NCBI RefSeq assembly: GCF_018394335.1
Contig: NZ_CP074572.1
Span: forward strand, 3,100,001-3,164,000
DNA length: 64,000 nt
Source: Shewanella dokdonensis
Lineage (GTDB): Bacteria > Pseudomonadota > Gammaproteobacteria > Enterobacterales > Shewanellaceae
Reading direction: 5' to 3'
The notes beneath the pieces were generated by a model, which made no database searches, had not been told where the DNA came from, and saw nothing but the letters and a program-made list of their open reading frames with translations. The translations under genes were made by a program, and so were the position numbers. Shown here piece by piece: positions 35,038 to 45,492 of the stretch. Positions within the stretch are counted from its first letter, which is position 1, and each line of letters begins with the position of its first letter.

Positions 35038-35289
35038 GTGGCTGATTTAATGAATTTTGCCCGGGTAAAATGGGCGTGCCGTCGTGGTATGTTAGAACTT
35101 GATGTGTTGTTTCAGCTGTTTGTTGATAAGTATTATCAAGATCTGAGTGATACAGACAAAGCTTGCTTTGTACGTTTGTTGGAATGTGAAGACCCTCAGC
35201 TATTTGCTTGGTTTATGGGGCACGAGAAATGTCCCGATCCGTTGTTAGCGGACATGGTTGCCAAGGTTCGTGGGCGTGCGGCACCATAG
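35038..35289 (+). CDS. sdhE: FAD assembly factor SdhE
   Basis: An 83-residue SdhE/YgfY protein that helps attach FAD covalently to succinate dehydrogenase and related flavoproteins. The essential RGxxE motif is in CRRGMLELD. The start is GTG at 35038 after GGGGAG. It overlaps the ygfX gene and lies close to nadB, itself a flavoprotein of the same superfamily, though NadB binds FAD non-covalently. Confidence 0.92.
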   Translation: MADLMNFARVKWACRRGMLELDVLFQLFVDKYYQDLSDTDKACFVRLLECEDPQLFAWFMGHEKCPDPLLADMVAKVRGRAAP

Positions 35290-35695
35290 CTTTACCGTTA
35301 CATCCTCTTTTGGCCAGTACCTCGCGTTATTGGTGCTGGCTGTTATCTGCTTACTGAGTTTCCGCTTTTGGCCAGCGCTGGATTATCGCTATTATCCGTT
35401 TATCCGCTGGGGCTTATTCGGGGTTCTGGCCTGTTATTTTTGCTATCAACTATGGCGTTTACGCACTTGGAAGATACGCTTCTGGCTCAGTGATAATGGT
35501 CAGGGTCAGTTTGGCGCTGAGCAGATGTTTACTGTCGGCGCGCCTGTACTGGTAACCCCATGGTTGGTGAGCTTCAGTTGCATACAGACGGACGGCTTTC
35601 ACCGTTTATATCTGTTTCGCGATATGTTTGACGACACAGATTATCGCCATCTGTGCCGTCTGTTACTTCATCGTGACAGCCCTTATTCTGGCTGA
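35276..35695 (+). CDS. ygfX: YgfX-like (CptA family) membrane protein
   Basis: About 139 residues from the GTG at 35276 ([19 protein letters not shown]); an in-frame TTG 18 bases upstream is also possible. Two adjacent membrane helices (about 14-32 and 40-60) precede a soluble tail with [18 protein letters not shown]. The layout and position directly behind sdhE match YgfX, which has been linked to SdhE and described as a toxin-like partner affecting cell shape in E. coli. Its last 13 bases overlap the convergent nadB gene. Confidence 0.75.
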   Translation: MRHHSFTVTSSFGQYLALLVLAVICLLSFRFWPALDYRYYPFIRWGLFGVLACYFCYQLWRLRTWKIRFWLSDNGQGQFGAEQMFTVGAPVLVTPWLVSFSCIQTDGFHRLYLFRDMFDDTDYRHLCRLLLHRDSPYSG

Positions 35696-37293
35696 AGAAT
35701 GGTGGGCTTAGGCTGCGGCAATTTATTGGGATAATCGATATTGTAATGTAAGCCGCGACTCTCTTTACGGTTGATGGCACAACGAATGATCAACTCAGCT
35801 ACCTGTACCAGATTACGCAGCTCCAGCAGATTATTGCTGACACGGAAGTTGCTGTAATACTCTTCAATTTCCTGTTGTAACATTGAGACGCGCCGTAACG
35901 CACGTTGTAAACGTTTGTCGGAGCGGACAATGCCCACATAGTCCCACATAAATAATCTGAGTTCATGCCAGTTATGGGCAATGACGACCTCTTCATCTGA
36001 ATTAGACACCTGGCTTTCATCCCACGTAGGAATGCTGCCCGGCTGCTGTAATTTATGCAGTTGACTGACGATATCGCTGGCCGCTGCGCGGGCAAACACC
36101 AGACATTCCAACAGCGAATTTGATGCTAGACGGTTGGCACCATGCAAACCGGTATAGGCTACCTCGCCAATAGCGTACAAACCGTTGAGGTCGGTCTGTC
36201 CGTGCAAGTCTGTCATCACGCCGCCACAGGTATAATGCGCAGCTGGCACCACGGGTATCGCTTGCTTGGTAATATCAATCGACAGTTCTAGGCAACGGCG
36301 GTAAATCGTTGGGAAGTGTTTGATAATGAATTCTGGCGCTTTATGGGAAATATCCAGAAATACACAGTCGGCCCCAAGTTTTTTCATCTCATGGTCGATA
36401 GCTCTAGCAACAATATCTCGCGGTGCCAGTTCGGCGCGTTCGTCATATTCCGGCATAAATCGGCTGCCATCAGGCCGTTTCAGTAATGCGCCTTCGCCGC
36501 GAAGTGCTTCGGTCAGCAGAAAGTTACGGGCTTCGGCATGATAGAGACAGGTGGGATGAAACTGATTGAATTCCATGTTGGCAACCCGGCAACCGGCGCG
36601 CCAAGCCATGGCAATACCATCACCCGATGACACATCTGGATTAGACGTATATTGATATACTTTGGAACTGCCACCGGTTGCCAGTGCAACAAAGCGGGCT
36701 TTGATGGTTTCCACCTGTTCCTGGGCGCGGTTCCAGACATACGCGCCTAGCACTCTATTCCCTGGCCGACCGAGTTTTCTGGTGGTGATCAGATCAACCG
36801 CGTTATAACGCTCTAACACTGTGATATTGGGATGCGCCAGCACTTGCTGCTGTAATGTGGTCTGCACCTCTTTGCCCGTCGCATCTGCGGCATGCAGTAT
36901 GCGGCGGTGGCTATGACCGCCTTCTCGGGTCAGGTGATAACTGGATTCATCAATGCTGCCATCCGGTAGCTCATCCTTATCAAAAGCAACTCCGCATTCG
37001 ATAAGCCATTTCATGGCCGCTTTGGCATTTTTGGCGGTAAAGGTGACGGCGGTTTCATCACAAAGACCCGCCCCGGCAACCAGCGTGTCAGCGACATGGG
37101 ATTCTATGGTATCCTCTGCATCGAAAACAGAGGCAATGCCGCCCTGAGCATAATAGGTTGAGCCTTCGCTGAGCGCGCCCTTAGACAGTACGATAATATT
37201 GCTATGCGCGGCCAGATGTAGTGCCAATGTCAGACCTGCGGCACCACTGCCGATAATCAGTATGTCGGCTTGGTGTTCAACTGCTTGTTTCAT
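35683..37293 (-). CDS. nadB: L-aspartate oxidase
   Basis: A 536-residue FAD enzyme that oxidises L-aspartate to iminoaspartate, the first step of NAD synthesis. The FAD motif is [18 protein letters not shown]. Substrate-site residues lie in the [15 protein letters not shown] and [23 protein letters not shown] blocks, as in the succinate dehydrogenase/aspartate oxidase family. It is divergent from rpoE, as in E. coli, with a 200-base region between. Confidence 0.97.
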   Translation of the reverse strand: MKQAVEHQADILIIGSGAAGLTLALHLAAHSNIIVLSKGALSEGSTYYAQGGIASVFDAEDTIESHVADTLVAGAGLCDETAVTFTAKNAKAAMKWLIECGVAFDKDELPDGSIDESSYHLTREGGHSHRRILHAADATGKEVQTTLQQQVLAHPNITVLERYNAVDLITTRKLGRPGNRVLGAYVWNRAQEQVETIKARFVALATGGSSKVYQYTSNPDVSSGDGIAMAWRAGCRVANMEFNQFHPTCLYHAEARNFLLTEALRGEGALLKRPDGSRFMPEYDERAELAPRDIVARAIDHEMKKLGADCVFLDISHKAPEFIIKHFPTIYRRCLELSIDITKQAIPVVPAAHYTCGGVMTDLHGQTDLNGLYAIGEVAYTGLHGANRLASNSLLECLVFARAAASDIVSQLHKLQQPGSIPTWDESQVSNSDEEVVIAHNWHELRLFMWDYVGIVRSDKRLQRALRRVSMLQQEIEEYYSNFRVSNNLLELRNLVQVAELIIRCAINRKESRGLHYNIDYPNKLPQPKPTILQPE

Positions 37294-37381
37294 AGGGTAT
37301 CATGGGCCGATTGGTAGAGGGCTTATCCTAAACCAACTGCACTATGTTGGGTATAAATTTTGACCCAAAACACATTTATGG

Positions 37382-37399
37382 TGAAATTTTAAAATTTCA
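37382..37399. repeat. 18-bp perfect AT palindrome upstream of rpoE
   Basis: TGAAATTTTAAAATTTCA is a perfect palindrome, directly before the sigma-E promoter of rpoE and within the divergent nadB-rpoE region. It may be an operator or simply AT-rich promoter DNA. Confidence 0.55.
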
Positions 37400-37402
37400 T
37401 TA

Positions 37403-37429
37403 AGAACTTTTCATAAAGGCGCTGGTCTA
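37403..37429 (+). promoter_or_regulatory. Sigma-E promoter of rpoE
   Basis: AGAACTT (37403-37409), 15 bases, then GTCTA (37425-37429) match the sigma-E consensus GGAACTT-N15-GTCTAA closely. It lies 66 bases before the rpoE ATG and predicts the usual positive autoregulation of the operon. Confidence 0.8.
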
Positions 37430-37495
37430 CATACGTGAATATGATTCGAGCGACTTAAAAATCAGCATTATAAGAGTTGGGAGAAGTCGGCTCGG

Positions 37496-38074
37496 ATGAG
37501 TGGACAGACTAGTGATCAACAATTAGTTGAGCGCGTACAACGGGGCGATAAAAACGCATTTAACCTTTTGGTGCAGAAGTACCAAGGGAAAGTGATAAAT
37601 CTGATTTCCCGCTATGTGAGAAATCAGGCCGATGTAGCAGACGTAGCGCAAGAAGCTTTTATTAAAGCCTATCGAGCGTTACCGAATTTCCGCGGTGAAA
37701 GTGCGTTTTATACTTGGTTGTACCGCATAGCAGTGAATACGGCGAAGAATCATCTGGTATCGCAAGGGCGTAGAGCGCCAGCCAATGATGTCGATGCCGA
37801 TGAAGCAGAATATTATGATGGCAGTGATGCGTTAAAGGAGTTTGCGTCTCCGGAACGGCTGATGTTGTCGGATGAGATCAAAAAGGTCGTATTCGAGACA
37901 TTGGAATCGCTACCTGAAGAATTGAAGATGGCAATTTCTCTGCGGGAACTCGATGGTATGAGTTATGAGGATATTGCGAACGTGATGGATTGTCCGGTCG
38001 GTACGGTGAGATCGCGGATTTTCCGGGCTCGTGAAGCCATCGACAAAAAGCTCCAGCCGTTGCTGGAAAGATGA
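37496..38074 (+). CDS. rpoE: RNA polymerase sigma-E factor
   Basis: A 192-residue extracytoplasmic-function sigma factor for envelope stress. Region 2 is seen in FNLLVQKYQGKVINLISRYV and AYRALPNFRGESAFYTWLYR; region 4 with the helix-turn-helix is in GMSYEDIANVMDCPVGTVRSR. It starts the rpoE-rseA-rseB-rseC operon behind a sigma-E promoter at 37403-37429. Confidence 0.98.
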   Translation: MSGQTSDQQLVERVQRGDKNAFNLLVQKYQGKVINLISRYVRNQADVADVAQEAFIKAYRALPNFRGESAFYTWLYRIAVNTAKNHLVSQGRRAPANDVDADEAEYYDGSDALKEFASPERLMLSDEIKKVVFETLESLPEELKMAISLRELDGMSYEDIANVMDCPVGTVRSRIFRAREAIDKKLQPLLER

Positions 38075-38101
38075 CCCTTAAACTAACAGGTGAGTTGAGT
38101 A

Positions 38102-38701
38102 ATGGATAAATTAGGTCAGGAGTGGGTTTCCGCTGCAGTGGACGGTGAAGCCGGCCCTCAGGCTCTGGCAGATTTGGCCAGTGATAAATCTTCTCATGAT
38201 AAGTGGCGTAACTACCATCTTATTGGTGACGCCATGCGGGGCGAGTTACCGCAGACACTGCAACTGGACCTGTCTGACAGTATTGCGGCAGCGCTGGAAC
38301 AGGAACCCACCATTTTGGCCCCAGTTGAGCAGCCTCAGAAGTCAGTATCACATCCCGTGAATGTGATCCCCTTCTTTAAGCAGTTTGGTCAGTATGCGAT
38401 TGCCGCTACGGTTGCCTTAGTTGCTGTTGTTGGGGTGCAGAACTATTCAAATTCTGGTAGCGGTGATGGTGCAGCTTCACCAGTGCTGATGACTCGGCCA
38501 TTGGTTGGGGGCGCATCGCCTGTCAGTTATCAGGAAGGCGAGTTTCAGCAACAGCGTCCTGGCTACACGAATGAGCAGTTAAATGAACAGCGTCGCCGCA
38601 TCAACAGTTATATCCAAGATCATATGTTGCAACAGAGATTGAATGCTGGTGTGGTTATGGATAACAATAACGAGGTCGTTACTGTTCCGCTGAATCAATA
38701 A
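38102..38701 (+). CDS. rseA: Anti-sigma-E factor RseA
   Basis: A 199-residue single-pass inner membrane protein. The N-terminal cytoplasmic domain (LGQEWVSAAVDGEA, WRNYHLIGDAMRGELP) holds sigma-E; a membrane helix (about 95-113, YAIAATVALVAVVGVQ) follows, then a periplasmic part cut by DegS and RseP on stress. It follows rpoE by 27 bases. Confidence 0.95.
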   Translation: MDKLGQEWVSAAVDGEAGPQALADLASDKSSHDKWRNYHLIGDAMRGELPQTLQLDLSDSIAAALEQEPTILAPVEQPQKSVSHPVNVIPFFKQFGQYAIAATVALVAVVGVQNYSNSGSGDGAASPVLMTRPLVGGASPVSYQEGEFQQQRPGYTNEQLNEQRRRINSYIQDHMLQQRLNAGVVMDNNNEVVTVPLNQ

Positions 38702-38710
38702 GGAAGTCTT

Positions 38711-39643
38711 TTGCGTCTCATCCTGTTGGCTTTCCTGGCCTTTGCTCTGCCTGCGTTTGCGCAGGAGCAACTCTCTGCCAAGGCCTGGCTCGAAAATATG
38801 AGTCAGGCTTTGCGCGAAAAACAGTTCAAAATTTCGCTTATCCAGTTACAGGTCGATAGTATTCGGCCGCTGATCTATATCCATGGCAAAGTGGAAGGGA
38901 AAGAGGTTGCCTTTCTTGAACACCTAAACGGCCCGGTCAAAAATGCTGTGCGTGTTGGTAATACCGTGACCTTTATTGAACACGATCAACCCGCTTACAG
39001 TATGACGGCCAACCGTATTCAAGGGGTTATTCCTGCGGCGTTTGCCGATGATGTCTCCGAACTGGAAAAGGGATATAACCTGGTATTAGGTGGCCGTGCC
39101 CGTATTGCTGGGCGTACCGGGCAGATGATCCGTCTGGTACCGAACGATGAATATCGTTATGCCTTCCAAGTGTGGGTCGATACAGACACTTATTTGCCGT
39201 TACGTTATGACATGTTGTCGCAGGACAAGCAGTTGCTGGAGCAATTGCTGGTTATTGAGTTAGTGGAAAGTAAAACGCCAGCGCCCATTCTGGAAGAAGC
39301 CTATAAACAGGAATGGCCACCGGTGATGAGTCCATCTGAGCGTGAAGATGGGCAAAACTGGCAATTTAACTGGCTCCCTGCTGGGTTCAAGGTCATTGTA
39401 CGAGATCACCACCGTTTGATAGGAACCCATGAACCGGTTGAATATATTGCACTGACTGACGGCTTGAGTAATATTTCGATATACGTTGCCCGCTCAGGTG
39501 ATGCCCCCATACCAGAAGAGCTGATGACTCGTGATGGTATCTCGATGGCCTCAGAACGGGTGGGAAACTTGGAAGTGGTTGCCGTGGGTAAAGTGCCAAC
39601 ACAGACGTTGGTGCGTATCGCTTCTGGATTACGACTCGATTGA
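38711..39643 (+). CDS. rseB: Sigma-E regulator RseB
   Basis: A 310-residue periplasmic protein that binds RseA and protects it from DegS until lipoproteins or envelope damage displace it. There is a signal peptide (MRLILLAFLAFALPAFAQ) and two domains of the MucB/RseB family. The start is TTG at 38711 with AAGGAAG before it; no nearby ATG or GTG fits the signal peptide. It lies 9 bases after rseA. Confidence 0.93.
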   Translation: MRLILLAFLAFALPAFAQEQLSAKAWLENMSQALREKQFKISLIQLQVDSIRPLIYIHGKVEGKEVAFLEHLNGPVKNAVRVGNTVTFIEHDQPAYSMTANRIQGVIPAAFADDVSELEKGYNLVLGGRARIAGRTGQMIRLVPNDEYRYAFQVWVDTDTYLPLRYDMLSQDKQLLEQLLVIELVESKTPAPILEEAYKQEWPPVMSPSEREDGQNWQFNWLPAGFKVIVRDHHRLIGTHEPVEYIALTDGLSNISIYVARSGDAPIPEELMTRDGISMASERVGNLEVVAVGKVPTQTLVRIASGLRLD

Positions 39644-39653
39644 GGATCCGCTT

Positions 39654-40145
39654 ATGATGGAGCAGGTTGCTAAAGTCATTGGTGCCGACACTGACGGTTG
39701 GGTAACTGTGCAGGTGGAGATGAAAAGCGCCTGTAGCCATTGCTCACAGGGTGAAAGTTGTGGCACCTCGGCGGTTGCTAAAGCATTTAGCAGTAAATTT
39801 CAGCAATTTTCATTACCCGCGACGGAAACTTACCCAAAAGGTACCTTGCTGCGCTTAGGGTTACCTGAGAGCGTGGTGCTGAAAGCTGCCGCACTGGTCT
39901 ATTTGTTACCGCTGATCGGTATGTTTGTGGGCGGTACTTTAGGCAATATCTTGGCGGGCGTGCTCAACGTTAATAGCGATGCGACAAGCTTGTTGCTAGC
40001 CGTGCTGGTAGCTCTGTGTGCTTGGTTTTTGGGTAAGCGTCAGGCGCGGTTACTGGAAGCTTCAGCCCAGCCGGTGATCTTGGCCAATCTTGGCCGCTCG
40101 CTGACCACCGAAGACGTTGACTCTAATGGCTGTTGTCATCCCTGA
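39654..40145 (+). CDS. rseC: SoxR-reducing/sigma-E operon protein RseC
   Basis: A 163-residue inner membrane protein with an N-terminal cysteine cluster (ACSHCSQGESCG), two membrane helices (about 78-98 and 108-128) and a C-terminal Cys pair (NGCCHP). RseC homologues contribute to reduction of SoxR and to sigma-E control. I chose the ATG at 39654, 10 bases after GAGGAT; a second ATG directly follows. The gene ends the rpoE operon. Confidence 0.92.
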   Translation: MMEQVAKVIGADTDGWVTVQVEMKSACSHCSQGESCGTSAVAKAFSSKFQQFSLPATETYPKGTLLRLGLPESVVLKAAALVYLLPLIGMFVGGTLGNILAGVLNVNSDATSLLLAVLVALCAWFLGKRQARLLEASAQPVILANLGRSLTTEDVDSNGCCHP

Positions 40146-40250
40146 TATCCCTAGGCGACATCGCCGATTCTGATTGGTATTAGCTCCGCGATCAGTTACA
40201 ATTTCGCACCTTTAACTGACACATTTAACCTAGAGCTTAGTCACTGCAGC

Positions 40251-42044
40251 ATGATGAATCACATCAGAAACTTCTCGATTATTGCCCACATTGACCATGG
40301 TAAGTCCACACTTTCCGACCGTTTGATCCAAGTTTGCGGCGGCCTGACCGACCGCGAAATGGCGGAACAGGTCTTGGACTCAATGGATCTTGAGCGGGAA
40401 CGCGGGATCACCATCAAAGCCCAGAGCGTGACGCTGGAATATAAGGCTAAAGACGGTGAAACCTACCAGCTCAACTTCATTGATACTCCCGGGCACGTGG
40501 ACTTTTCCTATGAAGTTTCACGCTCCTTGGCTGCCTGTGAAGGCGCGCTCTTGGTGGTAGACGCCGGTCAAGGCGTTGAAGCGCAGACATTGGCAAACTG
40601 TTATACCGCACTGGATATGAATCTGGATGTCGTGCCCGTGCTGAATAAAATCGATTTGCCGCAGGCCGATCCTGAGCGTGTTGCCGCTGAAATTGAAGAT
40701 ATTGTCGGTATCGAAGCCAAAAATGCCGTGCGCTGTTCGGCTAAAACCGGTGTCGGCGTAGACGAAGTGCTGGAAACCATTGTCGCGCAGATCCCTTCGC
40801 CTAAGGGCGATCCTGATGCACCGTTGCAGGCGTTGATCATAGACTCCTGGTTTGACTCCTACCTCGGGGTGGTGTCCTTGGTACGTATCAAGAACGGCAG
40901 CTTGAAGAAAGGCGACAAGTTCAAGGTGATGTCCACGGGGCAAAATCACATTGCTGAGCGGGTTGGGATCTTTACGCCCAAGCAGACAGATAAAGATCAG
41001 TTGCAAACCGGTGAAGTAGGTTTTGTGGTCGCGGGTATTAAAGAGATCCACGGCGCTCCGGTGGGGGATACCCTCACTCACGCCAAGAATGGCGCCGACA
41101 AACCATTGCCAGGCTTTAAAAAAGTCAAACCCCAAGTGTATGCCGGGGTATTTACCGTATCGACTGATGACTATGAAAGTTTCCGCGATGCGTTAAACAA
41201 ACTGAGTCTTAACGATGCGTCACTGCAGTTTGAACCAGAAACCTCATCGGCCCTTGGCTTTGGTTTCCGTATCGGTTATCTCGGTCTGCTGCATATGGAG
41301 ATCATCCAGGAACGTCTGGAACGTGAATATAATCTGGATCTGATCACTACTGCACCAACGGTAGAGTATGAAGTGGTGCTGACCAATGGCGAAACTGTCT
41401 ATGTAGATAACCCATCTGAGCTGCCACCAATTAATAATATTGAAGAAATTCACGAACCTATTGTCGAAGCTAATATTCTGGTACCAAAAGATTACCTAGG
41501 CAATGTGATCACCCTCTGTGTGGAAAAACGCGGGGTGCAGAAAAACATGGTTTATCACGGTAATCAGGTGGCGTTGACCTATCATCTCCCTGCGGCAGAA
41601 GTGGTGATGGATTTCTTTGATAAACTGAAGTCTACCAGTCGTGGTTATGCATCGTTGGAATATAATTTTGTCTATTTCCAGCCAGCGGACATGGTGCGCT
41701 TGGATGTGTTGATCAATGGTGACCGGGTGGATGCATTGGCGATGATCCTGCACCGCTCCAACATTCGTCACCGTGGTATTGCGCTGGTGGACAAGATGAA
41801 AGAGCTGATCCCGCGGCAGATGTTTGATATTGCCATTCAAGCCGCTGTTGGGAGTCAGGTGGTTGCTCGCTCAACCGTGAAAGCATTGCGTAAAGATGTG
41901 ACCGCCAAGTGTTACGGTGGTGACGTTTCCCGTAAGAAAAAACTGCTGCAAAAGCAGAAAGAAGGTAAAAAGCGGATGAAACAGTTGGGCAACGTTGAAG
42001 TGCCTCAGGAAGCTTTCCTGGCGGTATTAAAACTCAACGAGTGA
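40251..42044 (+). CDS. lepA: Elongation factor 4 (LepA)
   Basis: A 597-residue translational GTPase that acts on stalled or mis-translocated ribosomes. The G1 motif is [10 protein letters not shown]3 is DTPGHVDF, and G4 is NKIDLP. The C-terminal LepA-specific domain ([27 protein letters not shown]) is complete. Two ATG codons lie side by side at the start. It precedes lepB, as in E. coli. Confidence 0.98.
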   Translation: MMNHIRNFSIIAHIDHGKSTLSDRLIQVCGGLTDREMAEQVLDSMDLERERGITIKAQSVTLEYKAKDGETYQLNFIDTPGHVDFSYEVSRSLAACEGALLVVDAGQGVEAQTLANCYTALDMNLDVVPVLNKIDLPQADPERVAAEIEDIVGIEAKNAVRCSAKTGVGVDEVLETIVAQIPSPKGDPDAPLQALIIDSWFDSYLGVVSLVRIKNGSLKKGDKFKVMSTGQNHIAERVGIFTPKQTDKDQLQTGEVGFVVAGIKEIHGAPVGDTLTHAKNGADKPLPGFKKVKPQVYAGVFTVSTDDYESFRDALNKLSLNDASLQFEPETSSALGFGFRIGYLGLLHMEIIQERLEREYNLDLITTAPTVEYEVVLTNGETVYVDNPSELPPINNIEEIHEPIVEANILVPKDYLGNVITLCVEKRGVQKNMVYHGNQVALTYHLPAAEVVMDFFDKLKSTSRGYASLEYNFVYFQPADMVRLDVLINGDRVDALAMILHRSNIRHRGIALVDKMKELIPRQMFDIAIQAAVGSQVVARSTVKALRKDVTAKCYGGDVSRKKKLLQKQKEGKKRMKQLGNVEVPQEAFLAVLKLNE

Positions 42045-42081
42045 TCTGAGTGTTGTTGCGCTGATAGTAGCATTTGTCCTG

Positions 42082-42138
42082 GCGCCGCAATCTGCGGCGC
42101 TTTGGTTAGTATGCCTAACCTGGGTACACTAACCAAAG
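42082..42138 (+). repeat. Two stem-loops between lepA and lepB
   Basis: GCGCCGCA/TGCGGCGC (42082-42089 and 42093-42100) forms a strong hairpin followed by only three T. It directly abuts an 11-bp inverted repeat CTTTGGTTAGT...ACTAACCAAAG (42100-42110 and 42128-42138). They could make a weak terminator or mRNA processing site within the lepA-lepB operon. Confidence 0.5.
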
Positions 42139-42191
42139 TTGACAGGAAGAGTGTGTATTTATTGAATTCAAGGCAGGAGTATAACTGACCC

Positions 42192-43113
42192 ATGGCAGCC
42201 TACTTTTCGATTTTCCTGGTTTTGGTGACTTTGGTTACTGGTATTATTTGGGCGCTGGATGCTTGGTTACTGGCTCCCAAACGCCGAGCACGTTTAGCCT
42301 TAGCCGAAGGTCAGGGAGATCTGACCGAACCGGCTAAAGCACAGATGCTGCAGGAACCCGCATTTGTTGAAACCGCTAAATCGATTTTCCCGGTGATCGC
42401 ATTTGTGATGATCTTGCGCTCTTTTCTGTATGAGCCTTTCCAAATTCCCTCTGGTTCCATGATGCCGACACTGCTGGTGGGCGATTTTATTCTGGTCGAG
42501 AAATTTGCCTATGGTCTTAAAGATCCGGTTTTTCGCAGCAAGATGATCAGCACTGGCGAGCCAAAACGCGGCGATATTATTGTCTTCAAATATCCCAAAG
42601 ATGAAGCTGTTGACTACATCAAACGGGTCGTTGGTTTACCTGGCGACCGCATTATTTATCGCAACAAACAGCTGTATATTCAGGAAGCCTGCCGTGGGCA
42701 GAGTCCGTGTCCTGAACCGAGGTTGGTTGACCGCGCCGAGGTAAACCGGGGAGTTCAGTCTTGATGGCGTGCCGCAGATCCGTTACCGCGAACTGTTAGG
42801 AAACGTCACCCATGATATTCTTATCGATCCGGCGCGCGGCGAACCTACGGCATTTTACTTCCGTCAGGACGATTTGCCCGCAGGTGAATTTGTGGTGCCT
42901 CAAGGTGAATATTTTGCCATGGGCGATAATCGCGATAACAGCACCGACAGCCGCTTTTGGGGCTTTGTTCCTGAGAAAAATCTGGTGGGCCGGGCTGTTT
43001 GTATCTGGATCAGTTTTGAATTCGATCGTAAACCAGATGACTTTTTGCCAAGCTGGATCCCGACCGGTGTGCGTTTCAACCGTGTTGGGGGTTACATTGA
43101 TGGAACCTATTAA
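42192..43113 (+). CDS. lepB: Signal peptidase I (one frameshift)
   Basis: LepB cleaves signal peptides at the outer face of the inner membrane and is essential. Two N-terminal membrane segments are seen, the catalytic Ser is in [10 protein letters not shown] and the Lys in [11 protein letters not shown]; the C-terminal [17 protein letters not shown] box is complete. The frame shifts at the G run 42748-42751, which has one G too many (or lacks two). Removing one gives about 306 residues. An essential gene broken like this points to a sequence error. Its last 14 bases overlap rnc. Confidence 0.95.
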
Positions 43114-43783
43114 GAATCTTCCAAGGTTATGTCGGACACTTGGCTATGAATTTAAAGATCTGGCGTTATTGGAGCAGGCACTGACACATCGCAGTGCTGC
43201 CAATAAGCACAATGAACGGCTAGAGTTTTTAGGTGATTCTATTCTGTCCGTGATTATTTCCGATAAGCTGTTTCATCAGTTTCCAAAAGTAACCGAAGGT
43301 GATCTCAGCCGTATGCGCGCCACATTAGTACGTGGTGATACGCTGGCCAAAATGGCGAAAGAGTTCAAATTGGGCGATTATTTGACCTTAGGGCCAGGTG
43401 AACTGAAAAGCGGTGGTTTCCGACGCGAATCCATTCTGGCAGACGCGGTTGAGGCGATTATTGGTGCCATCTATCTGGATTCAGACCTCGAAGTCGTGCG
43501 AGGATTATTGCTGCACTGGTACGAACAGCGCTTACAGATGATTAAACCTGGCGAAGGGCAGAAGGATGCCAAAACCCAGTTGCAGGAATTGTTGCAAGGC
43601 CACAAAAAACCGTTACCGGAATATCAGGTGCTGAAGGTTGAGGGTGAAGCTCACGATCAGACCTTTACCGTGGAGTGTCGGGTGGCTGAGTTGGCTGCTG
43701 TCGTTACCGGAACGGGCAGTTCACGGCGCAAGGCTGAGCAACAAGCTGCCGCACAAGTGCTGGAGTTGATAAAACATGAGTAA
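43100..43783 (+). CDS. rnc: Ribonuclease III
   Basis: A 227-residue double-strand RNA endonuclease for rRNA processing and mRNA control. The catalytic signature is [17 protein letters not shown]; a second acidic cluster is in [18 protein letters not shown]. The C-terminal dsRNA-binding domain ends with [19 protein letters not shown] chose the ATG at 43100, which overlaps lepB and gives the normal N-terminus; longer in-frame extensions lie inside lepB. Confidence 0.97.
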   Translation: MEPIKNLPRLCRTLGYEFKDLALLEQALTHRSAANKHNERLEFLGDSILSVIISDKLFHQFPKVTEGDLSRMRATLVRGDTLAKMAKEFKLGDYLTLGPGELKSGGFRRESILADAVEAIIGAIYLDSDLEVVRGLLLHWYEQRLQMIKPGEGQKDAKTQLQELLQGHKKPLPEYQVLKVEGEAHDQTFTVECRVAELAAVVTGTGSSRRKAEQQAAAQVLELIKHE

Positions 43784-44762
43784 AACCCCACAGATGCCAC
43801 CGCAGGAACCGAGTCTGGATGATTTACTGGCCAAGTTAAATCAGCCTCAGGCGCAGCACTATGACAAAACCTACTGCGGTATGGTGGCGATTGTGGGCCG
43901 TCCCAATGTGGGTAAATCAACATTATTGAATCGGCTGCTGGGGCAGAAGGTCAGTATCACTTCCCGTAAACCACAAACCACGCGGCATCGGATTATGGGG
44001 ATCTATACCGACGGCGATTCGCAGGTGGTGTTTATCGATACCCCTGGGCTGCATATGGAAGAGAAACGGGCTATCAACCGCTTGATGAACCGTGCGGCGG
44101 CTAGCTCGATTGCCGATGTGTGCATGGTGATCTTTGTCGTCGATGGTTTGAGTTGGACGGCCGATGATGACATGGTGCTGAACAAACTGCGGCGTGGTGC
44201 CAATGAGCGCAAAACCATTCTGGCCGTTAACAAAGTCGATCACATTAAAGACAAAGAAGCGCTGTTCCCGCATTTGCAGGAACTGGCACAAAAATTCCCG
44301 TTTGATGACATAGTGCCTATTTCTGCCAAGTCAGGTACCAATGTTGGCAAGTTGATGTCGCTGGCGCGCCAGAGTTTGCCTGAAAGCGTACACTTTTTCC
44401 CCGAAGACTATATTACCGACCGTTCCCAGCGGTTTATGGCGTCAGAGATTGTGCGCGAGAAACTGATGCGTTATCTGGGGGATGAACTGCCTTATGATGC
44501 TACGGTTGAAATCGAACAGTTCAAGATGATGGAAAACGGGGTCTACCAGATTAACGCCTTGATCTTGGTCGAGCGGGAAGGGCAAAAGCGCATGGTGATT
44601 GGTAAAAACGGTGAACGTATCCGCACTATTGCCACCGAATCCCGTTTAGATATGGAAAAACTTTTCGACAATAAAGTGTTTCTCGAAGTGTGGGTGAAAG
44701 TGAAGTCCGGTTGGGCGGATGATGAACGGGCTCTGCGCAGTTTGGGATATGGTGACGATTAA
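43776..44762 (+). CDS. era: GTPase Era
   Basis: A 328-residue GTPase that binds 16S rRNA and helps 30S assembly. G1 is [10 protein letters not shown]3 DTPG, G4 NKVD, and the C-terminal KH domain contains [12 protein letters not shown]. It has an N-terminal extension of about 30 residues compared with E. coli Era (301). The start overlaps rnc by 8 bases, showing coupling. Confidence 0.97.
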   Translation: MSKTPQMPPQEPSLDDLLAKLNQPQAQHYDKTYCGMVAIVGRPNVGKSTLLNRLLGQKVSITSRKPQTTRHRIMGIYTDGDSQVVFIDTPGLHMEEKRAINRLMNRAAASSIADVCMVIFVVDGLSWTADDDMVLNKLRRGANERKTILAVNKVDHIKDKEALFPHLQELAQKFPFDDIVPISAKSGTNVGKLMSLARQSLPESVHFFPEDYITDRSQRFMASEIVREKLMRYLGDELPYDATVEIEQFKMMENGVYQINALILVEREGQKRMVIGKNGERIRTIATESRLDMEKLFDNKVFLEVWVKVKSGWADDERALRSLGYGDD

Positions 44763-44768
44763 CCTGTT

Positions 44769-45449
44769 ATGTACCGGGGATATGTGCTGCATGCTAAACC
44801 CTACCGTGAAAACAGCGTATTGTTAAAGCTGTTGGTAGATGGCTTGGGACGCGTCGATGCCGTTGCTAGACTCGGCAGTGGCAAACGTTCACTCAAGAGC
44901 ATAGTGCAGCCGTTTCAACCCTTATTGTTTGAACTATCCGGGCGCGGTGAACTCCGGAGCCTGAGCCAGATTGAAAGTGCGTCCCCGGCAGTACCGCTGA
45001 CCGGGGACGCGTTATATTCGGCTATCTATCTCAACGAATTGCTAGTGAGAGCGTTGGCGCAGATACAAAGCGGTGAATCCCTATTTGTGCCTTATCATCA
45101 GACGCTGATGACGCTGGCGCGCGAATTTAGCCAAACACCACTACGTTTTTTTGAGTTGAGTTTACTGGAAGAACTTGGCTGTATGCCATCACTGACGCAC
45201 GATGCCAATGGGTCAGCATTAGATGCCACACAGCTCTATCGTTGGTTGCCCGAAGCGGGTTTTTTGCCGGGCGATGGCGTGTTCCCTGGGCGAGTATTGC
45301 TGGCGCTTGCGGTTAGAGAGCTTGAGGAAGCTGACTGGCCACACGCCAAACGGCTTACCCGCATACTGTTACAACCTGTCGTTGGTGAGCGACCATTGCT
45401 CAGTCGGCAACTGTTTCGCAACCGAGAAGCACCAAAGAATCAAGAATAA
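44769..45449 (+). CDS. recO: DNA repair protein RecO
   Basis: A 226-residue member of the RecFOR pathway that loads RecA on SSB-coated gaps. The N-terminal OB-fold region reads GYVLHAKPYRENSVLLKLLVDGLGRVDAVAR. The zinc-binding cysteines of some RecO proteins are absent, as in E. coli. It starts 6 bases after the era stop. Confidence 0.95.
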   Translation: MYRGYVLHAKPYRENSVLLKLLVDGLGRVDAVARLGSGKRSLKSIVQPFQPLLFELSGRGELRSLSQIESASPAVPLTGDALYSAIYLNELLVRALAQIQSGESLFVPYHQTLMTLAREFSQTPLRFFELSLLEELGCMPSLTHDANGSALDATQLYRWLPEAGFLPGDGVFPGRVLLALAVRELEEADWPHAKRLTRILLQPVVGERPLLSRQLFRNREAPKNQE

Positions 45450-45492
45450 AGGATGCTGATGGCACAGCATCGTCAGCTGGAGTGAAGAGGTT

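Noticed and set aside
40518..41135. 205-codon minus-strand ORF inside lepA
   Set aside because: It lies wholly within the conserved lepA gene in another frame and has no start signal or family resemblance; a shadow of lepA codon use.
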